Below, one piece after another: positions 1 to 6,713 of a DNA stretch of 14,435 nt (position 1 is the first letter of the stretch; every line of letters begins with the position of its first letter). A program made the position numbers and the translations under genes. Location: contig JAIDKM010000297.1 in NCBI GenBank assembly GCA_029051915.1, positions 1 through 14,435 on the forward strand, read 5' to 3'. The notes under the pieces are model-generated. The model was given only the letters and a program-made list of their open reading frames with translations. It was not told the origin of the DNA and made no database searches. The DNA is from Alistipes sp. Lineage in GTDB: Bacteria > Bacteroidota > Bacteroidia > Bacteroidales > Rikenellaceae.

Positions 1-651
1 CCGCAACAGGTAGACCACGACGATCAGGCCGCCGATGAAGACGGCGACGGTCGACGCGAAAGCCGCCCCGAAAACGCCCCACCCCAACAGAAAGACGAAC
101 AGCCAGTCGAGCACGACGTTGACCAGCGCCGAAACGACGCTGCACCACATGGCCAGTCGCGGCGCGCCGTCGAGCCGCACGACGAAGAGACCCACGGAAA
201 CCCACATCTGAAACGTCAGGGCAGGAACGAATCCCCACAAGTAATCGACGACCGGCGGCAGCAGGTGCTCCGACGACCCGAGCCACAGGGCGACGGGACG
301 TGCGAAACCGAGAATGAGCGCCGAGCATACCGCAGCGACGACGGTAACGAACAGCAGGGCCTGTGTAACGTTGATCCGCGCAGCCTTGATTTTCTGCCGT
401 GCGAGGTGGATCGACGCCACGACCGAACAACCGGCGCCGACCATCAGGCCGAGCCCCGTAAAGATCATCAGCAGCGGAATGCAGATGTTGATGGCGGCGA
501 TGCCGTCGCTGCCGACCCGATGTCCGACGAAGATGCCGTCGGCGACCGTAACGGCCGAAATACTGAGCATTCCGAACAAGGTGGGAACGAAGAGCTTGCG
601 GAACAGGCTCGCCACATGTTCCGTCCCGAGATCCAATGCGTCTCTTTCCAT
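1..651 (-). CDS. MATE-family multidrug/toxin efflux transporter, N-terminal part (runs off window)
   Basis: A 217-codon open frame runs from an ATG at 649-651 to the window edge without a stop, so about half of a usual 450-residue MATE protein is present. MATE proteins are inner-membrane antiporters that export drugs or metabolites using Na+ or H+ gradients. Visible family features are the first-helix motif ADGIFVGHRVGSDGIAAIN (residues 37-55), a glycine-rich second helix (about 58-80), a third helix (about 97-117), and the segment RLDGAPRLAMW (159-169) leading into ALVNVVLDWLFVF and GVFGAAFAS, the typical MATE helix 5-6 region. It resembles the NorM/DinF-like COG0534 group; the substrate cannot be told. 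The start codon lies 27 bases after a strong terminator-like hairpin and U-run, so expression may depend on readthrough. The family call is firm; the specific role is unknown. Confidence 0.9.
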   Translation of the reverse strand, partial: MERDALDLGTEHVASLFRKLFVPTLFGMLSISAVTVADGIFVGHRVGSDGIAAINICIPLLMIFTGLGLMVGAGCSVVASIHLARQKIKAARINVTQALLFVTVVAAVCSALILGFARPVALWLGSSEHLLPPVVDYLWGFVPALTFQMWVSVGLFVVRLDGAPRLAMWCSVVSALVNVVLDWLFVFLLGWGVFGAAFASTVAVFIGGLIVVVYLLR

Positions 652-677
652 AAGCGTATCTATTTATCCGTGAGCAC

Positions 678-727
678 AAAAAAGGCCGGACAAGCCTCGT
701 GGTTTTACCCAGTCATCTTATCCGGCC
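678..727 (-). terminator. Intrinsic terminator upstream of the MATE gene
   Basis: The plus-strand arms GGCCGGACAAG (684-694) and CTTATCCGGCC (717-727) give an 11-bp stem with one G-U pair when read on the minus strand. It is followed at once by six U (678-683) and then GUG. This is the clearest factor-independent terminator in the window. It would stop transcription from the S4 end of the dcw operon and from the promoter at 779-810. The 22 bases between the arms are longer than in a simple terminator and contain a further small stem, so a ligand- or protein-sensing role is possible. Confidence 0.8.
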
Positions 728-772
728 CTGTAAGCAGCCCTCCGATGAGGATTACAAAACTCCTTTATGTAT
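678..772 (-). ncRNA. Candidate structured leader RNA or small RNA between the S4 gene and the MATE gene
   Basis: A transcript starting near 772 (about 7 bases after the TAnnTTTG box at 779-786) would fold into two hairpins. Hairpin 1 (730-755) pairs GUAA with UUAC and UCCUC with GAGGG around an AUCG loop, with a CUGC bulge on the 3' side. Hairpin 2 (684-727) has an 11-bp base stem. Inside that stem is a 5-by-5 purine-rich internal loop and a UGG/CCA mini-stem closed by GUAAAA, and a run of six U follows. All this is seen directly; the fold was worked out by hand, without energies or alignments. It could be a terminator-based riboswitch or attenuator for the MATE exporter, a free small RNA, or only a promoter and terminator placed close together. 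I do not recognise it as a known riboswitch class. Confidence 0.42.
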
Positions 773-778
773 TTACGG

Positions 779-810
779 CAAAGATAGTGAAAAACCGGCG
801 CCGAACCAAA
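779..810 (-). promoter_or_regulatory. Bacteroidetes-type promoter (TTTG - 20 nt - TATCTTTG)
   Basis: On the minus strand a TTTG (807-810) is followed after exactly 20 bases by TATCTTTG (779-786). This fits the sigma-ABfr -33 TTTG and -7 TAnnTTTG consensus with its usual spacing. The -33 box begins only four bases after the stop codon of the S4 gene. Transcription would begin near 772 and run into the structured leader and the MATE gene. It is the best promoter match seen in this window. Confidence 0.72.
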
Positions 811-814
811 CCCG

Positions 815-1213
815 CTACTCCTCGTCGTCGTAACGGATTCCGTCCATCAATTGGTCGAGGTCGCGCCGCTCCTTCTTGGTGGGGCGTCCCGTGCCGCGGT
901 CGCGGAAGACGAAGATCGTTTCGCGCGGGACATTGAGCTTGTCGAGCTCCTCCTGCGGCGTGATGTTGAGACAATAGTCGGGTACGTTCTTGGCGGGCTG
1001 GCGGCTCGAAACCAGGTCGAGCACCTTGTAGGAGTAGGTTACCTGCTGGCGCCGCACCTCGATGCGGTCGCCGATCTTCACCTCGCGCGAAGGCTTGGCG
1101 TAGGCTCCGTTGACCGTAACCTTGTTGTTGCGGACGGCATCCGCGGCGTCGCTGCGCGTCTTGAAGACCCGCACGGCCCAGAGATATTTGTCCAGACGAA
1201 TGATGTCGTTCAT
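815..1213 (-). CDS. S4-domain RNA-binding protein, Hsp15 (HslR)-like
   Basis: This is a 132-residue protein whose N-terminal half is an S4 fold: RLDKYLWAVRVFKTRS, then NNKVTVNGAYAKPSREVKIGD, which matches the RNA-binding loop of Hsp15. The C-terminal RDRGTGRPTKKERRDLDQL also has a counterpart in Hsp15. Hsp15 in E. coli binds stalled 50S subunits carrying nascent chains; the same role here is inference. The start was set at the ATG at 1211-1213, one base after the ftsW stop (TAA-A-ATG), because the family normally begins a few residues before RLDKYLW. An upstream in-frame ATG at 1235-1237 would add eight residues and overlap ftsW by 23 bases. It is the last gene of the dcw operon here, probably coupled to ftsW translation. 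Confidence 0.88.
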   Translation of the reverse strand: MNDIIRLDKYLWAVRVFKTRSDAADAVRNNKVTVNGAYAKPSREVKIGDRIEVRRQQVTYSYKVLDLVSSRQPAKNVPDYCLNITPQEELDKLNVPRETIFVFRDRGTGRPTKKERRDLDQLMDGIRYDDEE

Positions 1214-1214
1214 T

Positions 1215-2462
1215 TTATTTGCCGTAAAGCGTTTCACTTTTGGGTGCGTCGTGCGAATGCTCGTCGTTCTGACGGCTGACGGAGAGGATCATGCCGAGCG
1301 CGATGGCGGTGAAGAGCACCGACGAACCGCCGCGCGAAATCAGCGGCAGCGTCTGCCCCGTCTCGGGCGAGAGGTTGACCGTAACCATGATGTGCAGCAG
1401 CGCCTGGCAGGTGATCTGCAAGGCCAGGCCCAGCACCAGCAGTCCCGGGAAAGCCGTGCCGCACCGGCGGAAAATCTCGATCGCCCGAAAGAAGATCCAG
1501 AGATAGAGCATCAGGAGCACGATGGCCAGCAGCAGGCCGTATTCCTCGACGAAGAAAGCATAGACATAGTCGCTTTCGGGGTGGATCATTTCGACGCGCA
1601 TGGCGCTCTGTCCGGCGCCCTCGCCCAAGATGCCGCCGTTGTGGATGGCGATCATCGAACGCTCGGTGTCGGGAAGGTGTTCGATGGGTTTCTCGGTCTG
1701 AGGATTCGTCCAAAGGTGCACCCACGTGGAGATACGCCCCTCGGCGGTCTCGCCGCGCCAGAGGTTGGAGGTCGTGGCGAAGACCACGGCCAGCAGGGCC
1801 AGCCCCAGCAGCTTGGCCAGCTCGCGGAAGCGCACGCGCCCGATGAGCATCATGACCCACGAAGCGGCGAAGACGAGCAATGCCGACGAGAAGTGCGCGG
1901 GAAAGATTACCAGACACGACACGAGCACCGGCAGCAGAATGGGCTGCGTGCCCTCCCGCCAGATGCGCCGCTGCTCGGGCGACTTGCGCCACGTCCAGAA
2001 GCGCCACGAAGGCACGATGCGGATCTTGTCGATTTTCGACTGCCGCCCCGCCAGCTGCCGGGCCAGAAAGAGCACCGTGGCGACCTTCAGAGCTTCGGAA
2101 GGCTGGAACTGGAACGAACCGATCGGAATCCAGCGGGCGGCGCCGTTGGTGGTGATGCCCATGAAATAGACGGCGACGGTCAGCAGCACCGAAACGAAAT
2201 AAGCCGGCCGCGCGCAAAAATTGTAGATCCGGCTGTTGATCTTCTGCACGGCGAGCATGATGAAGAGGCTGCCGCCCAGAATCAGAAGCTGCTGTCGCAG
2301 AAAATGGGCCGTCGTGCGGGCCGTATGGGCGTCGTAGGCCATCTTGGCGGTCGACGAATAGACCACCAGCACCGAGATCACCGACAGCGTGGCGACGATG
2401 ATCCACAGCACGCGGTCGCCCGAAAAGAGACGGAACGGAGTCCGTTCGGCAGCAGCTTTCAT
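1215..2462 (-). CDS. ftsW: FtsW, septal peptidoglycan glycosyltransferase (SEDS family)
   Basis: This 415-residue polytopic membrane protein of the FtsW/RodA/SpoVE family polymerises lipid II into glycan at the septum together with its partner FtsI, which is encoded in the same operon. Visible motifs are GAARWIPIGSFQFQPSEALK (107-126), HPESDYVYAFFVEEYGL (294-310) holding the likely catalytic Asp298, and PETGQTLPLISRGGSS (366-381), where the family more often has SYGGSS. The usual PDLGTA-like segment is replaced by AHFSSALL (189-196). A hydrophilic, basic stretch at about 138-172 between helices is longer than in E. coli. FtsW rather than RodA is chosen because of its place in the dcw cluster. 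A 41-base spacer separates it from murD upstream. Confidence 0.94.
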   Translation of the reverse strand: MKAAAERTPFRLFSGDRVLWIIVATLSVISVLVVYSSTAKMAYDAHTARTTAHFLRQQLLILGGSLFIMLAVQKINSRIYNFCARPAYFVSVLLTVAVYFMGITTNGAARWIPIGSFQFQPSEALKVATVLFLARQLAGRQSKIDKIRIVPSWRFWTWRKSPEQRRIWREGTQPILLPVLVSCLVIFPAHFSSALLVFAASWVMMLIGRVRFRELAKLLGLALLAVVFATTSNLWRGETAEGRISTWVHLWTNPQTEKPIEHLPDTERSMIAIHNGGILGEGAGQSAMRVEMIHPESDYVYAFFVEEYGLLLAIVLLMLYLWIFFRAIEIFRRCGTAFPGLLVLGLALQITCQALLHIMVTVNLSPETGQTLPLISRGGSSVLFTAIALGMILSVSRQNDEHSHDAPKSETLYGK

Positions 2463-2466
2463 ATCG

Positions 2467-2481
2467 ATGAAAAATTAAAAA
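2467..2481 (+). repeat. Single copy of A-rich repeat word ATGAAAAATTAAAAA
   Basis: This 15-base word lies in the 41-base murD-ftsW spacer (2463-2503). The same word occurs twice in tandem at the murE 3' end (5231-5259) in the opposite orientation. It stands out against the GC-rich surroundings. In this copy it lies outside both genes, just upstream of the ftsW start. Whether it acts as an element or is just AT-rich leader sequence cannot be told from here. Confidence 0.5.
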
Positions 2482-2503
2482 TAAACTCGAAGATCCTTCC
2501 TTT

Positions 2504-3850
2504 TCAATTGTTCGTTACCCACTCCTTGAAAAGTTCCCCGCGGTTTTCGTAGTTCTTGAAAAGGTCGAACGACGCACAGGCGGGCGACAGCAGCACGGCA
2601 TCGCCGGGACGTGCGGCGGCCTTGGCAGCCGTCATGGCGGCGTCGAGCGAATCGGTCGAGATCACCTCGGGCACGACGCCCGAGAACTCGCGCAGGAGCT
2701 TGGCGTTGTCGAGCCCCATGCAGACGAGCGTATGCACCTTCTGCCGCGCGAACTCCTTGAGCGGGCCGTAGTCGTTGCCTTTGTCGGTGCCGCCGGCGAT
2801 CCAGACCAGCGGGCGCTTCATACTTTCGAGGGCATACCACACCGAATCGACGTTGGTGGCCTTCGAGTCGTTGATCCACAGCACACCGTCCTTCTCGGCG
2901 ACGGGTTCGAGACGGTGCTCGACGGGCGCGAAGTCGTAGAGCGACTTCCGTATCTTGGCCGGAGCTACGCCCGCGGCGAGGGTGGCGAGGGCTGCCGCCA
3001 TCGCGTTGTAAGCGTTGTGAAGCCCGGCTATGCGCATCTTGGCCATGTCGATCTCGACCGACACCTTGCCGGCCGTGGCGGTGAACTTGCCGTCGCACAA
3101 GAATGCGTCGCCGGCGCCGCTGGCCACGGCATTGCGCGCCGCGAACGGCAGCTGCCGCACGCGCAGGTCGTACTTGGGCAGCTGCTGCCAGATCGTTTCG
3201 TCGTCGCCCGAATAGACGAACCAGTCGCGCGAGGTCTGGTTTTGCGTAATGCGCATCTTCGAGTCGACGTAGTTCTGGAAACAGTGGTCGTAGCGGTCGA
3301 GGTGGTCGGGCGTGATATTCATCAGCACGCCGATGTGGGCGCGGAACCGGTACATGCCGTCGAGCTGGAACGAACTCAGCTCCAGCACATACCAGTCGTA
3401 ACTGCCCGTAGCGACCGAATAGGCGAAGCTCTCGCCGATGTTGCCGCCCAGGGCGACGTTCAGGCCGGCGTCGCGCATGATCTTGTAGATGAGCGACGTG
3501 GTAGTCGTCTTGCCGTTCGATCCGGTGATGCAGATGCACCGGGCCTTGCCCATGTAGCGGCCGGCAAACTCGATTTCGGAGACGACTGGGATGCCGGCGG
3601 CGCGGATCTTCTGCACGATGGGCGCCGTCTCGGGGATACCGGGCGACTTGACGACCTCCGTGGCGGCGAGGATGCGCTCCTCGGAGTGCCCGCCCTCCTC
3701 GTAGGGCACCTGCCATTCGTCGAGCTTTTCCCGGTAACGTGCGGCGATGCGGCCGCTGTCGGAGAGGAAGACCCCGAAACCTCTCTTCTTGGCGAGAATC
3801 GCGGAACCGTAGCCGCTGATGCCGCCGCCCAGAACGACGATATTCTTCAT
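2504..3850 (-). CDS. murD: UDP-N-acetylmuramoylalanine--D-glutamate ligase (MurD)
   Basis: This cytoplasmic Mur ligase adds D-glutamate to UDP-MurNAc-L-alanine using ATP. It has 448 residues, a normal length. Domain 1 begins with the nucleotide-fold motif VVLGGGISGYG (5-15). Domain 2 carries the ATP P-loop TGSNGKTTTT (109-118), DHLDRYDH (182-189) and Lys198, which matches the lysine carbamylated in Mur ligases. Domain 3 holds HRLEPV (312-317), NDSKATN (327-333), AGGTDKGNDY (352-361) and the C-terminal LSPACASFDLFKNYENRG (421-438), which is typical of MurD. The gap to mraY upstream is only five bases, pointing to co-translation. No key residue appears to be missing. Confidence 0.97.
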   Translation of the reverse strand: MKNIVVLGGGISGYGSAILAKKRGFGVFLSDSGRIAARYREKLDEWQVPYEEGGHSEERILAATEVVKSPGIPETAPIVQKIRAAGIPVVSEIEFAGRYMGKARCICITGSNGKTTTTSLIYKIMRDAGLNVALGGNIGESFAYSVATGSYDWYVLELSSFQLDGMYRFRAHIGVLMNITPDHLDRYDHCFQNYVDSKMRITQNQTSRDWFVYSGDDETIWQQLPKYDLRVRQLPFAARNAVASGAGDAFLCDGKFTATAGKVSVEIDMAKMRIAGLHNAYNAMAAALATLAAGVAPAKIRKSLYDFAPVEHRLEPVAEKDGVLWINDSKATNVDSVWYALESMKRPLVWIAGGTDKGNDYGPLKEFARQKVHTLVCMGLDNAKLLREFSGVVPEVISTDSLDAAMTAAKAAARPGDAVLLSPACASFDLFKNYENRGELFKEWVTNN

Positions 3851-3855
3851 AGTCT

Positions 3856-5100
3856 CTATCGGATTTTCAGCGTAACCAACGTCATGGCGGCCAGCAGCAG
3901 CGAGATGATCCAGAAGCGGATGACGATTTTGGTCTCGAACTGGCCTTTCAGCTGGTAGTGGTGGTGCACGGGCGACATCAAAAGGATGCGGCGGCCCTCG
4001 CCGTATTTACGCTTGGTATATTTGAAATAACCTACCTGCAGCATCACCGAGCAGCTTTCGACCAGGAAGATGCCGCACAGCAGCGGCAGCAGCAGCTCCT
4101 TGCGGATGCAGAGGGCGAAGACGGCGATGATGCCGCCGATCGAAAGCGACCCCGTGTCGCCCATGAAGATCTGCGCCGGGAACGAATTGTACCACAGGAA
4201 ACCCACCAGGGCGCCGATCATGGCCGCCGCGAAGACCATCAGTTCGCCGATCTGAGGAATGTACATGATGTTGAGGTAGTCGGCGTAGACGATGTGTCCC
4301 GAGAGGTAGGCCAACACGGCCAGCACCACGACGATCGGAACCGACACGCCGGTAACCAGTCCGTCGAGTCCGTCGGTGAGGTTGGCGCCGTTCGAAACGG
4401 CCGTTACGACGAAGATGGCCACCAGCACGTAGAGCAGCCACGTCGCCACGTCGTTGCCGCCGGTAAGCCACCCGTAGTCGAAGGTGTTGTTCTTGATGAA
4501 GGGGATGGTCGTCTTGGTGGTTTTCACCGCCTCGGAGCTGATGAGGAAGCGCAGCTGGATGCTCTGCTCGGTGGAGCCGTCGGGATTGACGAAGACCGTC
4601 TCGACGGGCTGCGTAACTTTCTCGCGCACGGTGATGTCGGGCGAGAGCCACATGGTCGTGCCGACGATGATGCCCAGGCCGACCTGTCCCACGATCTTGA
4701 ACTTGCCCTTGAGCCCCTCCTTGCGGTGGCGGAAGACCTTGATGTAGTCGTCCAGTCCGCCGATCAGCCCCAGCCACACGGTCGAGACGATCATCAGCTG
4801 GATGTAGATGTTGTCCAGCCGACCGAAGAGCAGCGTGGGCACCAAAACGGCCAGCAGGATGATGACGCCGCCCATGGTCGGAGTACCGCGCTTCTGGAGC
4901 TGTCCGTCGAGTCCCAGGTCGCGGATCTCCTCGCCGATCTGCTTGCGGCGCAAAAAGTCGATGATCGAGCGGCCGAAAATGACGGCGATCAACAGCGACG
5001 CGATGATCGCACCCGCGGCGCGGAACGAAATGTACTGGAACATGCCCGAGCCGGGGAAGTTGTACGCCTGGTCGATGAAACGGAAAAAATGATAGAACAT
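3856..5100 (-). CDS. mraY: Phospho-N-acetylmuramoyl-pentapeptide transferase (MraY)
   Basis: This integral membrane enzyme moves phospho-MurNAc-pentapeptide to undecaprenyl phosphate, making lipid I. Signature segments are KRGTPTMGG (70-78), GLIGGLDDYIK (111-121, with the Asp pair), SNGANLTDGLDGL (236-248), FMGDTGSLSIGG (312-323) and the histidine motif SPVHHHYQLKG (376-386). At 414 residues it is about 50 longer than E. coli MraY. The extra length is mainly a polar segment at about 152-215, probably a periplasmic loop after a transmembrane helix, which I believe is usual in Bacteroidetes MraY. A 133-base structured spacer separates it from murE, unlike the tight joins elsewhere in the operon, so it may have separate regulation. 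Confidence 0.97.
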   Translation of the reverse strand: MFYHFFRFIDQAYNFPGSGMFQYISFRAAGAIIASLLIAVIFGRSIIDFLRRKQIGEEIRDLGLDGQLQKRGTPTMGGVIILLAVLVPTLLFGRLDNIYIQLMIVSTVWLGLIGGLDDYIKVFRHRKEGLKGKFKIVGQVGLGIIVGTTMWLSPDITVREKVTQPVETVFVNPDGSTEQSIQLRFLISSEAVKTTKTTIPFIKNNTFDYGWLTGGNDVATWLLYVLVAIFVVTAVSNGANLTDGLDGLVTGVSVPIVVVLAVLAYLSGHIVYADYLNIMYIPQIGELMVFAAAMIGALVGFLWYNSFPAQIFMGDTGSLSIGGIIAVFALCIRKELLLPLLCGIFLVESCSVMLQVGYFKYTKRKYGEGRRILLMSPVHHHYQLKGQFETKIVIRFWIISLLLAAMTLVTLKIR

Positions 5101-5233
5101 TGCTTAAATTAAGATTAAGAATCGAAAATGAAAAATCGCATGACTCCATTCCGAGGCAACGGCTGCAACAGGACGATGCGGCGCGTGCAGGAACCGCTGC
5201 AAACGGACTCCTCGGAAATCCGGAACGGTATTT
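5101..5233 (-). other. 133-base murE-mraY spacer with long-range inverted repeat
   Basis: This is the only large gap inside the operon. It contains TTCCGAGG (5149-5156) and its exact reverse complement CCTCGGAA (5210-5217), 53 bases apart. Between them are shorter complementary words such as CTGCA and TGCAG that could form inner hairpins. Downstream in the minus direction, an AT-rich run with several short T tracts leads to the mraY start. No clear TAnnTTTG promoter was found in it. It could be an attenuator, a processing site, or the relic of a repeat element. No small gene with support is seen here. Confidence 0.5.
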
Positions 5234-5258
5234 TTAATTTTTCATTTTTAATTTTTCA
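5231..5258 (-). repeat. Tandem 14-bp A-rich repeat encoding the MurE tail
   Basis: Two exact copies of TTTTTAATTTTTCA (plus strand, 5231-5244 and 5245-5258) span the last codons and the stop of murE. On the coding strand they give the tail NEKLKMKN and the TAA stop. The tail uses a TTA leucine codon and AAA/AAT codons, unlike the GC-rich codons of the rest of the gene. A third copy of the core word, in the opposite orientation, sits before ftsW. Confidence 0.7.
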
Positions 5259-6709
5259 TTCAACATATCGAACGCTTTGCGCACCTCCTCACGGTCGTCG
5301 AAGTGATGCTTTTCATCGCCGACGATCTGGTAGGTTTCGTGGCCCTTGCCCGCGATGAGCAGAATATCGCCCGGCTGCGCAAGCATGACGGCCGTGCGGA
5401 TCGCCTCGGCCCGGTCGACGATGCGCAGATAGCGCACGGCCGGATCGAGTCCGGCGACCATCTCGTCGAGAATCGCCGCGGGCGACTCGTGGCGGGGGTT
5501 GTCGGAGGTGAACACCGCCGTCGAAGCATACTTCACGGCGATGGCCGCCATCTCGGGCCGCTTCGTCCGGTCGCGGTCGCCGCCGCAGCCGCACACCACG
5601 ATCAGCTGCTGCGAGGGGGTGCGGATCTCCTCGATGGTGCGGATCACGTTTTCGAGCGCATCGGGCGTATGGGCGTAGTCCACGACGGCCGTGGTGCCGT
5701 CGGCCGCCCGGATCACCTCGAAACGCCCGGAGACGGGCCGCAGGGCACTCAGCACGCGCAGCACCTCGTCGCGGTCGAAACCCAGCAGCCGGGCCGCACC
5801 GTAGACGGTCAGCAGATTGTAGGCGTTGAACCGCCCCGTCAGGGCCGTCCACACCTCGCGGCCGTCGAGCCGCAGCAGCATGCCGTCGAGGTGCTGTTCG
5901 ACGATCTTGCAGCAGAAATCGGCCACCGAACGCAGCGAGCAGGTCGACACCCGGGCCCGGGTGTTCTGCACCATGACGCGGCCGTTGCGGTCGTCGATGT
6001 TGGTCAGCGCGAAGGCCTCGGCCGGCAGGGCGTCGAAAAAGAGCTGCTTGGCCCGGATGTAGGCGGCGAAGGTCTTGTGATAATCGAGGTGGTCGTGCGT
6101 GATGTTCGAGAAGAGACCGCCCGCGAAGTGCAGTCCCCGCGTACGTTCCTGCACGATGGCATGCGACGAGCACTCCATGAAGCAGTATTCGCATCCGGCA
6201 TCGACCATTTCGCGCATCATGGCGTTCAGCCGGATCGAGTCGGGCGTGGTATGGGTCGACTCGACGGTACGTTCGTCGATCCGGTAGATCACCGTCGAGA
6301 TCAGGCCGGCCTTGTGGCCCAGCGCCCGCACAAGATCGAAGAGCAGCGTGGCGGTCGTGGTCTTGCCATTGGTGCCGGTGATGCCCACCAGCTTGAGTTG
6401 CCGGCTCGGAAAGTCGTAGAACGCCGCCGCCATGTCGGCCATCGTGCCGGCGGAGTCCTCGACGACGACGTAGGCGACGCCCTCGGCCAAGGTTTCAGGC
6501 AGCCGCTGGCAAATCACTGCCACGGCGCCCTTTTCCACGGCAGCCGGGATGAACCCGTGACCGTCGCACTGCGTTCCCACCACGGCGAAGAAGCAGGCTC
6601 CCGGCACGACCGTCCGCGAATCGTAGGTCAGCGAACCGATGCCGACATGGGCCGGGCCGCGAAGCTCGCGCACGGAAGCGGATTCGAGAAGTTCGGAAAG
6701 ATCTTTCAT
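5234..6709 (-). CDS. murE: UDP-MurNAc-L-Ala-D-Glu:meso-diaminopimelate ligase (MurE)
   Basis: This cytoplasmic Mur ligase adds the third stem-peptide residue. It has 491 residues in the usual three domains. The N-terminal substrate domain includes YDSRTVVPGACFFAV (29-43). The central ATPase domain has the P-loop GTNGKTTTATLL (112-123), ITHDHLDYH (203-211) and Lys221, the likely carbamylated lysine in YIRAKQLFF. The C-terminal domain has SGRFEV (327-332), VDYAHTPDAL (343-352), CGCGGDRDRTKRPEM (373-387) and GKGHETYQ (454-461). The motif DNPR (403-406) marks meso-diaminopimelate as the amino acid rather than lysine, as expected in Bacteroidetes. The final eight residues NEKLKMKN come from an A-rich tandem repeat and look like a late addition. 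It lies four bases from ftsI upstream. Confidence 0.97.
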   Translation of the reverse strand: MKDLSELLESASVRELRGPAHVGIGSLTYDSRTVVPGACFFAVVGTQCDGHGFIPAAVEKGAVAVICQRLPETLAEGVAYVVVEDSAGTMADMAAAFYDFPSRQLKLVGITGTNGKTTTATLLFDLVRALGHKAGLISTVIYRIDERTVESTHTTPDSIRLNAMMREMVDAGCEYCFMECSSHAIVQERTRGLHFAGGLFSNITHDHLDYHKTFAAYIRAKQLFFDALPAEAFALTNIDDRNGRVMVQNTRARVSTCSLRSVADFCCKIVEQHLDGMLLRLDGREVWTALTGRFNAYNLLTVYGAARLLGFDRDEVLRVLSALRPVSGRFEVIRAADGTTAVVDYAHTPDALENVIRTIEEIRTPSQQLIVVCGCGGDRDRTKRPEMAAIAVKYASTAVFTSDNPRHESPAAILDEMVAGLDPAVRYLRIVDRAEAIRTAVMLAQPGDILLIAGKGHETYQIVGDEKHHFDDREEVRKAFDMLNEKLKMKN

Positions 6710-6713
6710 ATCG

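Noticed and set aside
684..727. Known riboswitch classes (guanidine, TPP, cobalamin, fluoride) considered for the leader before MATE
   Set aside because: None of the conserved core words I know for those classes is present. It is left as an unassigned structured leader.
265..936. A 223-codon plus-strand frame opposite the MATE gene and leader region
   Set aside because: It crosses the MATE start, the leader and the S4 end, and has no domain. The MATE reading on the other strand is well supported.
1214..1237. Upstream ATG (1235-1237) as the start of the S4 gene
   Set aside because: It adds eight residues not usual before the S4 motif and overlaps ftsW. The ATG at 1211-1213, one base after the ftsW stop, fits better, though the longer form cannot be excluded.
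1110..2552. A 480-codon plus-strand frame opposite ftsW and part of the S4 gene
   Set aside because: It has a His/Arg/Gln/Glu-rich sequence with no membrane or enzyme motif, and is the complement of firmly identified ftsW.
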